Positions 13,188 through 26,722 of a DNA stretch of 64,000 nucleotides are shown here, piece after piece. The stretch's first letter is position 1, and each line of letters begins with the position of its first letter. The notes beneath the pieces were generated by a model. That model saw only the letters and a list, made by a program, of their open reading frames with translations, was not told where the DNA came from and ran no database searches. This DNA comes from Halocaridina rubra (lineage: Eukaryota; Arthropoda; Malacostraca; Decapoda; Atyidae): contig JAXCGZ010007660.1 in NCBI GenBank assembly GCA_037179515.1, positions 27,501 through 91,500 on the forward strand. The letters are read 5' to 3'. The translations under genes were made by a program, and so were the position numbers.

Positions 13188-13191
<4 letters not shown>
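12121..13191. other. 5' flank / probable 5' UTR and promoter region of the CPEB-like gene
   Basis: Just upstream of the ATG on the minus strand is purine/pyrimidine-biased sequence (GAGAAAATAATAC before the ATG; CTTCTTCCCC on the plus strand). Farther right is a locally GC-richer stretch around 12630-12730. No TATA box or initiator can be assigned with confidence, and no other gene is visible. Confidence 0.4.

Positions 13192-13267
<76 letters not shown>
13192..13267. repeat. (CT)n microsatellite
   Basis: About 76 bp of CT dinucleotides with one phase break near 13233. Open frames across it read as Leu-Ser or Arg-Glu repeats and are artefacts. Confidence 0.97.
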
Positions 13268-13269
<2 letters not shown>

Positions 13270-13408
13270 GCGAATGAAGTGGAGGGCACTCAACCCTATG
13301 AGGAATCTTTCTTTTACTTCAACATTCATCATGCACCGGCTACCGGTCATGATAATGCTCCATTTTTTCTGCATTGTATATGCTTTGTTATTTTTATGTA
13401 AAAATATA

Positions 13409-14700
<1,292 letters not shown>

Positions 14701-15487
14701 GTGCGTGTGTGTGTGTAAAGTACCTAATTGCAATAACCTAATTGTGATTACGGGAAAGAGCTCCATGCTCGTAACTCCCCGTCTCCTAGTCTGTTCTATT
14801 TTTATACTTAGTGATACTTATCATACTTGTCCTTAAAACGATGAATTTAGTTAGCATTAACTATCTCCTTGCTTAGCAAATGCCAGTCATCATCACAAAC
14901 TTTTACAGTAAAAAAGGACTTTCTTACATCCTGCAAAAAAACTTCCTTGCTTGAAGCTTCTAAGTAGACCTTTAGTTCTAGAGTCAGCCAAATCAAAATA
15001 TCGATCCTTATCCACCCTGTCAAAACCACGAAGGATTTTAATACCCATCACCATATCCCCTCTCGTTCTTCTAGCTTGGTAAACCTGAGTCCCCCAGCCT
15101 CTCCTCATTTCTAGGATTGCGTATTTCTGGCACCAGGATCGTAGCATGTCTTTGAACTTTTTCCAGCTTATTTATGTGCTTCTTCAAGTGTGGATTCCAA
15201 AACGGGGCAGCATATTCAAACTTTGTCCTCATATAGGTTACAAATATTTTTGGACATTTCCTTGTCCATGTGTCTGAATACTACCCTTACATTTGGTAAG
15301 AAAGCATATGCTTCCCTTACTATACCATTTATAGGCACTTTCGGATGCATATCTGCCAATATGTTTACTCCTATATCTCTCTCATTCTCTCAATTTTGAA
15401 GTTCTGCTCCTGCCATTGAGTATTCAAGCTTGGGCCTTCTTGGACTTGTACCCATTCTCATTACCTTACATTTTGAAGTATTAATTT
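14701..15487 (-). mobile_element. CR1-like LINE copy b, 5'-truncated
   Basis: Same family and orientation as copy a, more diverged (its C-terminal frame reads SFFTVKVCDDDWHLLSKEIV). It carries two tail units (TACCTAATTGCAATAACCTA on the plus strand) before the 3' hairpin. It has several frameshifts and is truncated at about 15487, where copy c starts abruptly. Confidence 0.82.
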
Positions 15488-18400
15488 TCGATCCCTATCC
15501 ACTCTGTCATAACCATGAAGAAATGTAAAAATCGTCACCTTATCCCCCTCTCATTATTCTAGCTTCAAGTGACGGTAAATCTATTTCCCCCAGCTTCTCC
15601 TCATAACTGAGATTGCGTATTTCTGGTACCAGAAATTTCTTGAACTTCTGTTCTTGCTGCTGAGTATTCAAGCTTGGGCCTTCTTGCACATTATCATTAC
15701 CTTACATTTAGAAGTACTGAATTTCATTAGCCACTTTTCTGACCACTCATGCAAACTATTGAGGTCTTCTTGAAGTTCCCTACCATTGGTCTCGTCTCTT
15801 ACTTTCTTCACAATCTTCGCATCATCTGAAAACATATTCATGAATGAATTTACAGACAATGGTAGGTCATTTACATATACAAGGAACAAAAGTGGTCCTA
15901 AAACTGAACCCTGTGGAACTCCACTACTAACTCTTCTCTATTCAGACACTGAGTGTCTTACTCTAACCCTCTGCTCCTTACCTTCTAAGTAAGTTTTTAT
16001 CCATTCCAAGACATTTCCACATATTCTCACCATTGTTTGCAGCTTCTTAAAGAGTCTCCCGTGTGGGACCGTGTCAAATGCCTTCTGGAAGTCTATTAAT
16101 ATGCAATCTGCCCAGCCCTCTCTTTCCTGTAAGATTTGGCTTACCTTATCATAAAACTCTAATAAGTGTGTTACTGTTGCTCTACCTTCTCTGAAGTCAT
16201 GTTGTTTCACTGACAAAATATTGAAGGATTCCAACTGAAGAGAGATATATTTTCTTATTAGTTTCTCTATAACTTTGCAAACTATGCTGGTCAAGGAAAC
16301 AGGTCTATAGTTTAGAGCCATATCAGTCCTTCCCTTTTAGAAGATAGCTACCACATTCGCTTGCATCCAAACTCTTGGAATCTCCCCTGATTCCAGTGAC
16401 TTTTCAAGTATGATTGTGAAGAAAGTAAAACTCGAGAGCAATGGTAAAGAGCTTCATAAATACTGTACCTGATATGTCTGCACGAGTGGTCAGAAAAGTG
16501 GCTAATGAAATTCAATACTTCTAAATGTGAGGTAATGAGAATGGGTACAAGGGCAAGAAGGCCCAAGCTTGAATACTCACTGGAAGGAACAGAACTTCAA
16601 GAGACACTGAATGACAGAAATATAGGAGTAAATATACTGGCAGATCTGTCTCCAGAAATGCATATAAATGGCATAGTAAGGGCAGCATATGTTCTCTTAG
16701 CAAATGTGAGGGTAGCCTTCAGACACATGGGTGAGGAAATGTTCAGAAATATTTATGTAAGCTATGCGATGCCAAAGCTTAAATATGCAGTCCCCTTTTG
16801 GAATCCACACTTGAAAAAGCACGTACTTAAGCTGGAAAAAGTTCAAAGACATGCCACGAAACTGGTGCCAGAAATTCGCAATCTCAGTTATGAGGAGAGG
16901 CTGAGGGACTTAGATTTACCATCACTCGAAGCCAGAAGAATGAGGGGGGATATGGTGACGGTTTTGAATTCCTTCATGGTTATGACAGAGTGGATAGGGA
17001 TCGATATTTTGATATGGCTGGTATTAGAACTAGAGGTCATAGTTTGAAGCTTCATAAGAAAACTTCTTTGAAGGAAGCAAGGAAGTACTCTTTTAGTGTA
17101 AGAGTAGTTGATAATTGGAATTGGCTAAGCGAGGAGGTAGTTAATGCTAACTCAATTCATAGTTTTAAGGACACGTTTGAGAAATATCATTAAATACACT
17201 ATGGAACCGACCAGGAAACGGAAAGTTACGAGCTTTGAGCTGTTTCCAGTAAGCACAATTAGTTAATTACAATTAGGTAACTACATAATTCCTCTGATAC
17301 TGAATTAGCGCACATCATAAGTACATAAGGAGGACCTGTAGCATTATGGGCATAACTCCATCAGCTTTTTGCATACCTCTGTGGCTGAAAAGATGATGCT
17401 CTCTAATACCGGCCCATTAGCTCCTATCTCTGCAATCTGAGTGGGCATATTATTTTCTGCTGTAAATACTGACTAAAACTCCTTGTTGAATTCTTTGCAG
17501 ATTTCTTCATCAGTCTCAGTGATGCTTCCATCCGCTCTCTTTAGCTCTAAAACCTGATCTTTGACCCTCAGTGTTCCTCTGATAAAGCTATGGAAAAGCC
17601 TTCTGGTGATATCCCTTTCATAGTCTCTCTCTTCCTCTTTTCTTTTACTTAGGTAATCATTTCTTGTCTTTTGTAAGTCTGCCAGGTATTTATGCTTTTT
17701 CTCCTCCGATACCTTTTCCAGCTTTTGTCTCTCCACTCCACTCCTTACCTCTATACACACATTATTTTGGTGGAAGGTATGGAATAATTTATCTTCCCAT
17801 AGTCCTCAGAAAAGATACCGTACAATTCTTGTACAGATTTGTTGTTAAATAAGGTCCTCCAGTCAATAACTGCTATAAGCTCATTAATTTTGATGTAATC
17901 TCCTTTCGGATAGTTCCTCTTTCGTGTCCTCAGTGCCTCTTCTTTCAGGCAGAACATCTACAATGGTATACTCCATCAACAACACACTCTTTCCAATTGG
18001 TGGTTCACACTCGATTTTTCAATATCCAACACATTATCTGTGAATACTAGATCAAGTAGTGATGGCTCATCCCTATCCCTGGCCCTCGTTGGTTCCAGTG
18101 CATGTTGGTACATGTATGCAATCTAGGAAACTTGCCCAGAATGAGTCCTCCCCACTGTGTGGGTCAAGATTTATCCAATCAATCTCTGTATGATTAAAAT
18201 CTCCCATAAAAATCCTACATTTTCTCTCCCATGCAGTGTTAACAACTGAGTTTATGACTTCAGTAGTACCTATATGACTTTCCTCATTAACTTCTAGCCT
18301 ATGTAGGTTCCTTGATGGGCTATATGCAACAGTTATTATAATGCTCTCTGATCCGGGATTTATGCGAGCAACAAGAAATTCCTTGAACTCACTTTCTATA

Positions 18401-18519
18401 GCAAAGTTTATTTCCTCAGTCTGAAATCTTTCACATATGAGCAGTGCTATCCCTCCACCAGTCCTCTCAGACTTTTCAACCCTTCATATTCTAAAGTATT
18501 CTTCAACCCTTAATATTCT
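15488..18519 (-). mobile_element. CR1-like LINE copy c, interrupted by an antisense LINE
   Basis: Two segments, 15488-16410 and 17288-18519, are consecutive parts of one copy; the intervening 16411-17287 is a plus-strand LINE of the same family. The left segment holds reverse transcriptase (YRPVSLTSIVCKVIEKLIRK, FQKAFDTVPHGRLF, SDDAKIVKKV). The right segment has the ORF linker (ITETDEEICKEFNKEF) and part of the endonuclease near 18180-18480. The normal 3' end is missing: the copy starts mid-frame at 15488. Multiple frame breaks make it non-functional. Confidence 0.8.
16411..17287 (+). mobile_element. CR1-like LINE copy n, nested antisense inside copy c
   Basis: Begins at TTGTGAAGAAAGTAAAAC, runs through [40 protein letters not shown] and ends SFKDTFEKYH at 17193. 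It then has the 3' hairpin and tail ACAATTAGTTAATTACAATT followed by AGGTAAC. Copy c resumes at 17288, so this is a clean later insertion. One frameshift separates the two C-terminal frames near 17000. Confidence 0.83.
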
Positions 18520-19418
18520 CTAATCACCTAATTGTGCTTACGGAGAAGATCCCCAAGCTCGTAACTTCCCATCTCCTGATCGGTTCCATTTTGTACTTAG
18601 TAATACTTATCATACCTGTCCTTAAAACTATGGATTGAGTTAGCATTAACAACTTCCTCGCATAGCGAATTCCAATTATCAACTACTCTTACAATGAAAA
18701 CGTACTCCCTTACATCGTGCAAAGAAGTTTTCTTACGAAGCTTCAAACTATGACCACTAGTTCTAGTGCTGGCCATATCAAAATATCGATCCCTATCCAC
18801 TCTATCATAACCATGAAGGAATTTAAAGACTGTCACCATATCCCCCTCAATCCACTAGCTTCGAGTAATGGTAGGTCTAATTCCCTCAGCCCTTCATCAT
18901 AACTAAGATTGTGTTTCTGGCACCAGTTTCGTGGCATGTCTTAAAACTTTTTCCAGCTTAACTACGTGCTTTTTCAAGTGTGGATTCCAAAAAGGGGCTG
19001 CATATTCAGATTTTGGACTCACATAGGTTACATAAATATTTCTGGACATTTCCTTTTCCATGTACCTGAAGGCTACCCTTACATTTGCTAAGGAAGCACG
19101 TGCTACTCTTACTATGCCATTTATATGCATTTCTGGAAACAAATCTGGCAGTATGTGTACTCCTAGATCTCTCATTTTCTGTCTCTTGAAGTTGTACTCC
19201 TGCCGACGAGTAGTCAAGCTTGGGCCTTCTTGCACATTCCCGTTACCTTATATTTTGAAGCATTGAATTTCATTAGCCGCTTCTCTGACCACTCATGCAG
19301 ACTACTGAGGTCTTCCTGAAGTTCTGTACCATTGTTCTCGTTTCTATCTTCCTTCACAATCTTTTCATCATCTGCAAACATATTCATGAATGAATTTACA
19401 GACTCTGGTGGGTGATTT

Positions 19419-21261
19419 TATTTTAAGAGTGTGGCACCGGGACAGGCAGATACTGCCCTCATCATGAAGGCCCGGGCACGAGAAAATACTAAGACGAAGA
19501 AAAAGAAAAAGGTTAAGGACAAGGCAGAGATAAGGTAATGTCACACAAAGGAAAACGACAAACAGAAAAAAACAGTCAAAGTACAGAGGATCCAGAGATA
19601 TGGAGGACTACGCCCTGAGATGACGATAGATCTGCTTTTTGAAAGATGAAAGGTAACAAGAATTAGGAAAGACAGAAGGAGGTAGATGGGAAGAAGCAGT
19701 TGCTGCACCGACCGATCTGCGAGCTACAAATCTCCACACAGTACCTGTGAGATGAGACTGCTTGGTGAGTGCTACACTGCCTCAGCAGTGGGGGAGGGTT
19801 CCAACTCGCCAACTTATCAGAGCAGCGATGGAAGTAGTAACGATAGAAAATCGAAAGGGAAGATACCTTACGGCGAAGAGAGAGAGAATCCAGATTAGAA
19901 GTAAGAGAAGGATCATTCATGAGTCTGACTGCCTTATATTCATCCCTATCAAGGAGATAAGTATAAGAAGAAGCACCTCAGATGTGTGAGCAGTATTCTA
20001 AGCAGGGACGGATAAGACCTTTATAAATCTTAAGTAACTGTAAGGAGGAATAGTAATGACGAAAACGAAACAAAACCCCCAATTTTTTGGATGAAGATTT
20101 AGAAATTTGGATTATGTGATTCCTACAAGACAAGTTAGAGGCTATATGGATCCTAATATGTTGATATATTTAAGTGGGTAAATCTCGTTACTTTCAAAGA
20201 CAATAGGATTATCAGGAGGAGAAGAAGACGAAGAGATAGCCAGAAACTGTGTCTTAGAGGCATTAAATTTAACTAAATTTTGTGGGCCCCACTCAGATAC
20301 TCTCTGCAAATCGGAGCTGAGAGTAGAAGAAAGAGTGATATGAGCTTGATTACGAGTAGCAGATGAAGGTTGTGAAGAAAAGGCAGAGGAAAAGTGAAGG
20401 GTAGAATCATCAGCAAAGGCATGAAGAAGAGAGGAAGATGGGGATTGTAGAAGATCACTGATGAAGAGAAGGAACAGAGTAGGTGAAAGAACAGAGCCCT
20501 GTGGAAAACCACTGGTAACAGAGAAAGGGCCAGATATCGCGCCATCAACAACTACAGATATAGAACGGTCAGTAAGCAAACTGGAAATCAGAGAAAAGAA
20601 AAAGGGGATAAAGCCATGGGCAGGGAGTTTGGCCAACAGAGCCCTGTGCCAGAGTCTGTCAAAAGCCTTAGAGATATCAAGGGTGACGACAAAGGATTCC
20701 CCATAGTTCCCCAGAGAAGAAGACCATACATGGGTAAGATAGGACAGGAGATCACCAGTGGATCTTGCCTTGCGGAAGCCATATTGGTGATTGGAGATTA
20801 GTGAGTTAGATTCAAGGCGTTTCAAGAAATGCGCACTGAACAAAGTTTTGAAAACTTTAGCAATAGAGGAGGTTAGGACAATAGGTCGGTAGTTTGAAAG
20901 AATAGAGCGGTCACCCTTCTTAGGAACAGGTTGAACTAGAGCATGCTTCCAAGATGAAGGATAGATACTGGTTGACAGGAAAGGCAAAAAAGACAGCAAT
21001 GCACGGGAGCCAGTTCATCTGCAAATTCCTTAAGGAACCTTGCAGGGATACCAACGGGACTAGATGCTTTGTTCATCTTTAGCGAGCGAAGAATCTTATG
21101 AACTTTGCGTGAAGAATAGATAAGGGAGGGCATAGGGTTAGGGAGGGGTAAAGATTGAGGAAAAGGTGCATTGGAATCTTTTATAGAAGAGTTGGCAGAA
21201 AAATGAGAGCCAAAGAGAGTGGCTTTGTAAGTGGGAGAGCAAGCTATAGAACCATCAGAAC
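19419..21261 (-). mobile_element. Second LINE family (Jockey-superfamily-like), nested in copy d, 5'-truncated
   Basis: The 3' end (CACACTCTTAAAATAAAA in element orientation) lies at the left junction; the 5' truncation is at about 21261, where copy d resumes with ATTTACATATAC. The left flank GGTGATTT and the right AATTTAC suggest a short ATTT target duplication. It is unrelated at sequence level to the CR1-like copies around it, so this is a younger, independent insertion. Confidence 0.82.
20142..20999 (-). pseudogene. Reverse transcriptase of the nested LINE, partial
   Basis: A 285-residue frame includes WKHALVQPVPKKGDRSILSN, YRPIVLTSSIAKVFKTL, GFRKARSTGDLL, the palm motif LDISKAFDRLWH, GFPQGSVLSPTLFLLF and the catalytic AFADDST. 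Upstream a short related frame (20936-21133) ends near the 5' truncation. Downstream, after a break, C-terminal frames continue to about 19663 (DSLSLRRKVSSLSIFYRYYF). The catalytic FADD is intact, but the ORF lacks its 5' part and the C-terminus is frameshifted. Confidence 0.85.
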
Positions 21262-22709
21262 GAATTTACATATACAAGGAACAAAGGTGGCCTAAAGCTG
21301 AACCCTAGTGGAACTCCACTACTATATCTTCTCCATTCAGACACTGAGTGTCTTACTCTAACCCTCTGTTCCCTTCCTTCTAAGTAAGTTTTTATCCATT
21401 CCAAGACATTTCCAGCTATTATCACCATTGCTTGCAGCTTCTTAATAAGTCTCCCATGTGGGACAGTGTCAAATGTTTTCTGGAAGTCTATTAATATGCA
21501 ATCTGCCCAGCCATCTCTCTCCTGTAAGATTCGGATTACCTCATCATAAGATTCTAATAAGTGTGTTACTGTTGATCTAGCTTTCCTAAATCCATGTTGT
21601 CTCACTGACAAAAAATTGAAGAATTCCAAGTGAAGAAAGATATGTTTCCTTAGTAGTTTCTCCATAACTTTGCAAACTATGCTGGTCCAGGAAATTTGTC
21701 TATAGTTTAGAGCCTTATCCCTCCTACCCTTTTTGAAGACAGGTATCACGTTCGCTTGTTTCCAGCATCTTGAAATCTCCTCTAACTCCAGTGACTTTTT
21801 AAATATGATATTTAGTGCCACTGATATTGAATTTGCACATATTTTAAGTACAATAGGGGATATATCATCAGGACCTGTAGCTTTATGGACATCCAACTCC
21901 ATTAGCACCTTGCATACCTCTGTGACTGAAAGGATGATATTCTCTAATTCTGGCCCATGAGCTTCTATCTCTGCAATCTGAGGGGGTGGTGTATTTTCTA
22001 ATGTAAATACTGACTGAAACTCCTTGTTCAATTCTTTGCAGATCTCTTCATCCGTCTCACTGATGCTTCCATCCGCTCTCTAAAGCCTTAAAACCTGTTC
22101 TTTTACCTTCAGTTTTCCTCTGGAAAAGCTATGGAAAAGCTTGGGATTTTCTTTAGCCTTCTTGGTGATGTCCCTTTCATAGTCACTCTCTGCCTCTCTT
22201 CTTTTACTTAGGTAATCATTTCTTGCTCTTTTGTATGTTTGCCAGGCATTTATTTTTTCTCCTCCTGTACCTTTTCCAGGATTTGTTTCTCCACTCCTTA
22301 GCTCGTTTGCACTCATTATCGAAACATTTCTCTCTGGCATGAATTACATCTACTGTGGTGACATGTATGCAGCAATCTACTATCTTCCCATATTTCACAC
22401 AAAAGATGTCGTACATTTCTTGTGCAGATTTGTTGTAAAATAAGGTCGTCCATTCAATAACTGTAAAAAGCTCATTCATTTTGATATAATCTCCTTTTGG
22501 ATAGTTCCTCTTCATGTTCTCAGTGCCTCTACTCTCAGGCAGAGCATCATCAATTATATATTCCATCAACAACACATAGTGGTCACTCTTTCCAATTGGT
22601 GGTTCATATTCAATTTGTTCAATATCCAACACGTTATCTGTGAATACTAGATCAAGTAGTGATGGCTCATCCCCACCCCTGGCCCTCGTTTGTTCCAGTA
22701 CATGTTGGT

Positions 22710-23230
22710 GTAGAACACCAAGAGAAATGAGAGTATGTGCTTGTGATCAAATGGCAGTTCAGAGTGAAGAACGTGTGCTAATTGAGCGTCCTTTCTCCCA
22801 ACCAGTGAGACAAAAATATAATATGTTAAACTATCTGAGTGTCCAATCACTTTTGAATGAAGAGCTTCATATTACCGAGTTGTGTCAGTATATTTATGAA
22901 GTACTAAAGTTGTACAGATAAGGAAGAGATTCAACCTTGTAATGAGGAAAGCATTGATTTTTGTATGTATAGGTTAATTTGTAATATTTGGATATATTCT
23001 ATTCTTCTAACTGTATTTCAGAATTAGGCATTAAGATAAATATGATTATTTACTTTTGTTGGTAAGTTTGTGAGAATATTTGTATTGTTCTTTAGGCTAA
23101 GATTTTTTTGATGGACAAAATATTGTTTCTATTACTTATGCTATTTTGTGCAAAAAGAAAAAAATTAATATATTTTTGTAATACTTTTGCAATATTTTGT
23201 CAATAAACTATATATATAGGAAATTCCCTT
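22710..23230 (+). pseudogene. Foreign insertion in LINE copy d, possible retrocopy of an mRNA 3' end
   Basis: Relative to copy c (18105-18140) about 520 bp are inserted. On the plus strand they read as the end of a protein (about 67 codons, ending NEELHITELCQYIYEVLKLY then R and TAA at 22919-22921), then about 280 bp of AT-rich UTR-like sequence with AATAAA at 23203-23208, just before the right junction. The layout of coding tail, UTR and polyadenylation signal at the junction resembles a 5'-truncated processed pseudogene. No poly-A is seen and the source protein is not recognised. Confidence 0.5.
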
Positions 23231-23752
23231 CTACGCAATGTAGGAATCTTGCCCTGAATAAGTCCTCGCCACTGTGTGGGTCAAGATTTTTCTAATCTAT
23301 CTCTTTATGATTAAAATATCCCATAATCAAAATCCTACATTTCATCTCTCATGCCATGTTAACAACTGAGTTTATGACTTCAGTAGTACTTATCTGACTT
23401 TCCTCATAAACTTTTAGCCAATGTTGGTTCCTTGATGGGTTATATACAACAGTTATTATAATGCTCACTGACCCAGTATTTATGCGAGCAACGAGAAATT
23501 CCTTGAACTCACTTTCTATAACCAAGTTTTTTTCTTCAACCTGAATCCTTTCACTTATGAGTAGTGCTATCCCTCCACCAGTCCTCTCAGATCTTTCAAC
23601 CCTTAATATTCTGAAGCCCTTAGGAAAAGCTGTGACACTACTTATGTCCTCACTCAACTTAGTCTCTTTAACTGCTACTATATCTGCCTTACTGTTGTGA
23701 ATCCTATCTTTTAATTCTATTGCCTTACCAGCTAATCCATCAGTGTGTGTAT

Positions 23753-25791
23753 ATGTGTGTGTGTGATTACCTAATTGTGATTACCTAATTGTGTTTACGG
23801 GAAAGAGCCCAAAGCTCGTATCTTCCCGTCTCCTCATCGGTTCCATTTTATACTTAGTGGTACTTATCATACCTGTCCTTAAAACTATGGATTGAGATAG
23901 CATTAACTACCTCCTCGCTTAGCCAATTCCAATTATCAACTACTCTTACACTGAAAAAGTATTTCCTTACATCCTGCGAAGAAGTTTTCTTACGAAGCTT
24001 CAAACTATGACCTCTAGTTCTAGTGCCAGCCATATCAAAATATCGATCCCTATCCACTCTATCATAACCATGAAGGAATTTAAAGACTGTCACCATATCC
24101 CCCCTCACTCTTCTAGCTTCGAGTGATGGTAAGTCTAATTCCCTCAGCCTCTCATCATAACTGAGATTGCGTATTTCTGGCACCAGTTTCGTCGCATGTC
24201 TTTGAACTTTTTCAAGCTTAGCTATGTGCTTTTTCAAGTGCGGATTCCAAAAGGGGGCTGCATATTCGAGTTTTGGCCTCACATAGGTTACATAAATATT
24301 TCTGAACATTTCCTTGTCCATGTGCCTGAAGGCTACCCTTACATTTGATAAGAATGCATATGCTGCCCTTACTATGCCATTTATATGTATTTCTGGAGAC
24401 AAATCTGCCAGTATGTTTACTCCTAGATCTCTCTCATTTTCTGTCTCTTGAAGTTGTACTCCAGCCACCGAGTAGTCAAGCTTGGGCCTTCTTGCACTTG
24501 TACCCATTCTCATTACCTTACATTTTGAAGTATTGAATTTCATTAGCCACTTTTCTGACCACTCATGCAGATTATTTAGATCCTCCTGAAGTTCTCTACC
24601 ATTGTTCTCGTTTTTTACTTTCTTCACAATCTTTGCATCATCTGCAAACATATTCATGAATGAATTTACACACTCTGGTAGGTCATTTACATATACAAGG
24701 AACAAAAGTGGCCCTAAAACTGAACCCTGTGGAACTCCACTACTAACTCTTCTCCATTCAGACACTGAGTGTCTTACTCTAACCCTCTGTTCCCTTCCTT
24801 CTAAGTAAGTTTTTATCCATTCCAAAACATTTCCACCTATTCTAGCCATTGATTGCAGCTTCCTAATAAGTCTCCCATGTGGAACAGTGTCAAACGCTTT
24901 CTGGAAGTCTAGGAATATGCAATCTGCCCAGCCCTCTCTTTCCTGTAAGATTTGGCTTACCTCATCATAAAATTCTAATAAGTTTGTTACTGTTGATCTA
25001 CCTTCTCTGAAGCCATGTTGCCTCACTGACAAAAAGTTGAAGGATTCCAAGTGAAGAGAGATATGTTTCCTTAGTAGTTTCTCCATAACTTTGCAAACTA
25101 TGCTGGTCAAGGAAACTGGTCTATAGTTCAGAGCCGTATCCCTCCTTCCCTTTTTGAAGATAGGTATCACATTTGCTTGTTTCCAGCATCTTGGAATCTC
25201 CCCCGACTCCAGTGACTCCTTAAATATGATACTTAGTGCCACTGATATTGTGTTTGCGCATTTTTTAAGCACATGAGGGGATATGTCATCGGGACCTGTA
25301 GCTTTATGAACATCTAAATCCATCAGCGCTTTGCATACCTCTGTGGCTGTAAGGTTGATGTTCTCTAATACCGGCCCTTGAGCTTCTATCACTGCAATCT
25401 GAGGGGGTGGGGTATTTTCTACTGTAAATACTGACTGAAACTCCTTGTTCAATTCTTTGCAGATCTCTTCATCCGTCTCAGTGATGCTTCCATCCGCTCT
25501 CTTTAGCCTTAAAAGCTGTTCTTTTACCTTCAGTTTTCCTCTGATAAAGCTGTGGAAAAGCTTGGGATTTTCTTTAGCCTTCTTGGTGATGTCCCTCTCA
25601 TAGTCTCTCTCTGCCTCTCTCCTTTTACTTAGGTAGTCATTTCTTGCTCTTTTGTAGGTTGGCCAGGCATTTATGTTTTTTCTCCTCCTATACCTTTTCC
25701 AGCATTTGTCTCTCCACTCCTTAGCTCTTTTACACCCATTATCGAACCATTTCTTTCTGGCATGAATTACACCTACTTTGGTGACAGGTAT
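23753..25791 (-). mobile_element. CR1-like LINE copy e, best-preserved reverse transcriptase
   Basis: Runs from a (CA)n/ATTAGGTAATC tail at 23753 to an abrupt 5' end at ATACCTGTCACC (25791). Two tail units (GATTACCTAATTGTG) are present in tandem. The 5' break is at the same base as in the copy at 55091, although the flanks differ. Coding capacity downstream of the endonuclease is uninterrupted. Confidence 0.9.
23854..25791 (-). CDS. CR1-like LINE ORF2, reverse transcriptase and C-terminal region, 5' partial
   Basis: About 646 LINE-derived residues without a stop. A linker rich in Lys/Arg (KKRARNDYLSKRREAERDYE-like) leads to DVHKATGPDDISP, NVIPIFKKGRRDTALNYRPV, LTSIVCKVMEKLLRKHI, the palm [36 protein letters not shown], catalytic MFADDAKIV and a long C-terminal region ending [12 protein letters not shown]. 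It would reverse-transcribe LINE RNA at the nicked target. The endonuclease is missing, so it cannot jump on its own. The frame stays open to an ATG at 26124 only because the flanking (AT)n reads as Tyr-Ile. Confidence 0.85.
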   Translation of the reverse strand: MPVTKVGVIHARKKWFDNGCKRAKEWRDKCWKRYRRRKNINAWPTYKRARNDYLSKRREAERDYERDITKKAKENPKLFHSFIRGKLKVKEQLLRLKRADGSITETDEEICKELNKEFQSVFTVENTPPPQIAVIEAQGPVLENINLTATEVCKALMDLDVHKATGPDDISPHVLKKCANTISVALSIIFKESLESGEIPRCWKQANVIPIFKKGRRDTALNYRPVSLTSIVCKVMEKLLRKHISLHLESFNFLSVRQHGFREGRSTVTNLLEFYDEVSQILQEREGWADCIFLDFQKAFDTVPHGRLIRKLQSMARIGGNVLEWIKTYLEGREQRVRVRHSVSEWRRVSSGVPQGSVLGPLLFLVYVNDLPECVNSFMNMFADDAKIVKKVKNENNGRELQEDLNNLHEWSEKWLMKFNTSKCKVMRMGTSARRPKLDYSVAGVQLQETENERDLGVNILADLSPEIHINGIVRAAYAFLSNVRVAFRHMDKEMFRNIYVTYVRPKLEYAAPFWNPHLKKHIAKLEKVQRHATKLVPEIRNLSYDERLRELDLPSLEARRVRGDMVTVFKFLHGYDRVDRDRYFDMAGTRTRGHSLKLRKKTSSQDVRKYFFSVRVVDNWNWLSEEVVNAISIHSFKDRYDKYH

Positions 25792-25914
25792 TATATTCTC
25801 ACGAAGGGAAACATTAATCAATAAATATTGCCATTCATATTCAATTGAATTGAATGAAAAGTCTGTTAAAAACGTAAATACACATGATTTGTTCATTAAA
25901 AAAAGAAATAAAAA

Positions 25915-26602
<688 letters not shown>

Positions 26603-26722
26603 AATCCAGCCACTAAAGGGGCAAGCCAGCCTCAACTTGGTGCCGGTCTCAAGCCCAGGTAAATAGGAAGGGTTGGCAGCAGGAAGGGCATCCGGCCATA
26701 ACAATTTTTCCAAAACCAAAAT

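Larger units (their letters stand above)
18521..23745 (-). mobile_element. CR1-like LINE copy d, longest copy, with two internal insertions
   Basis: Three segments belong together: 18521-19418 (C-terminal ORF, 3' UTR), 21262-22709 (RT fingers/palm and linker, e.g. ALNYRQISWTSIVCKVMEKL) and 23231-23745 (endonuclease: ADIVAV, ETKLSEDISSV, RTGGGIALLISERI). The breaks are filled by another LINE (19419-21261) and a ~520-bp foreign piece (22710-23230). The 5' end in the endonuclease abuts the tail of copy e. Many stops and frameshifts. Confidence 0.82.

Noticed and set aside
15488..17287. Twin-priming 5' inversion of a single LINE insertion
   Set aside because: The inverted and direct segments overlap in LINE coordinates and copy c resumes after the insert, so two separate insertions explain it better.
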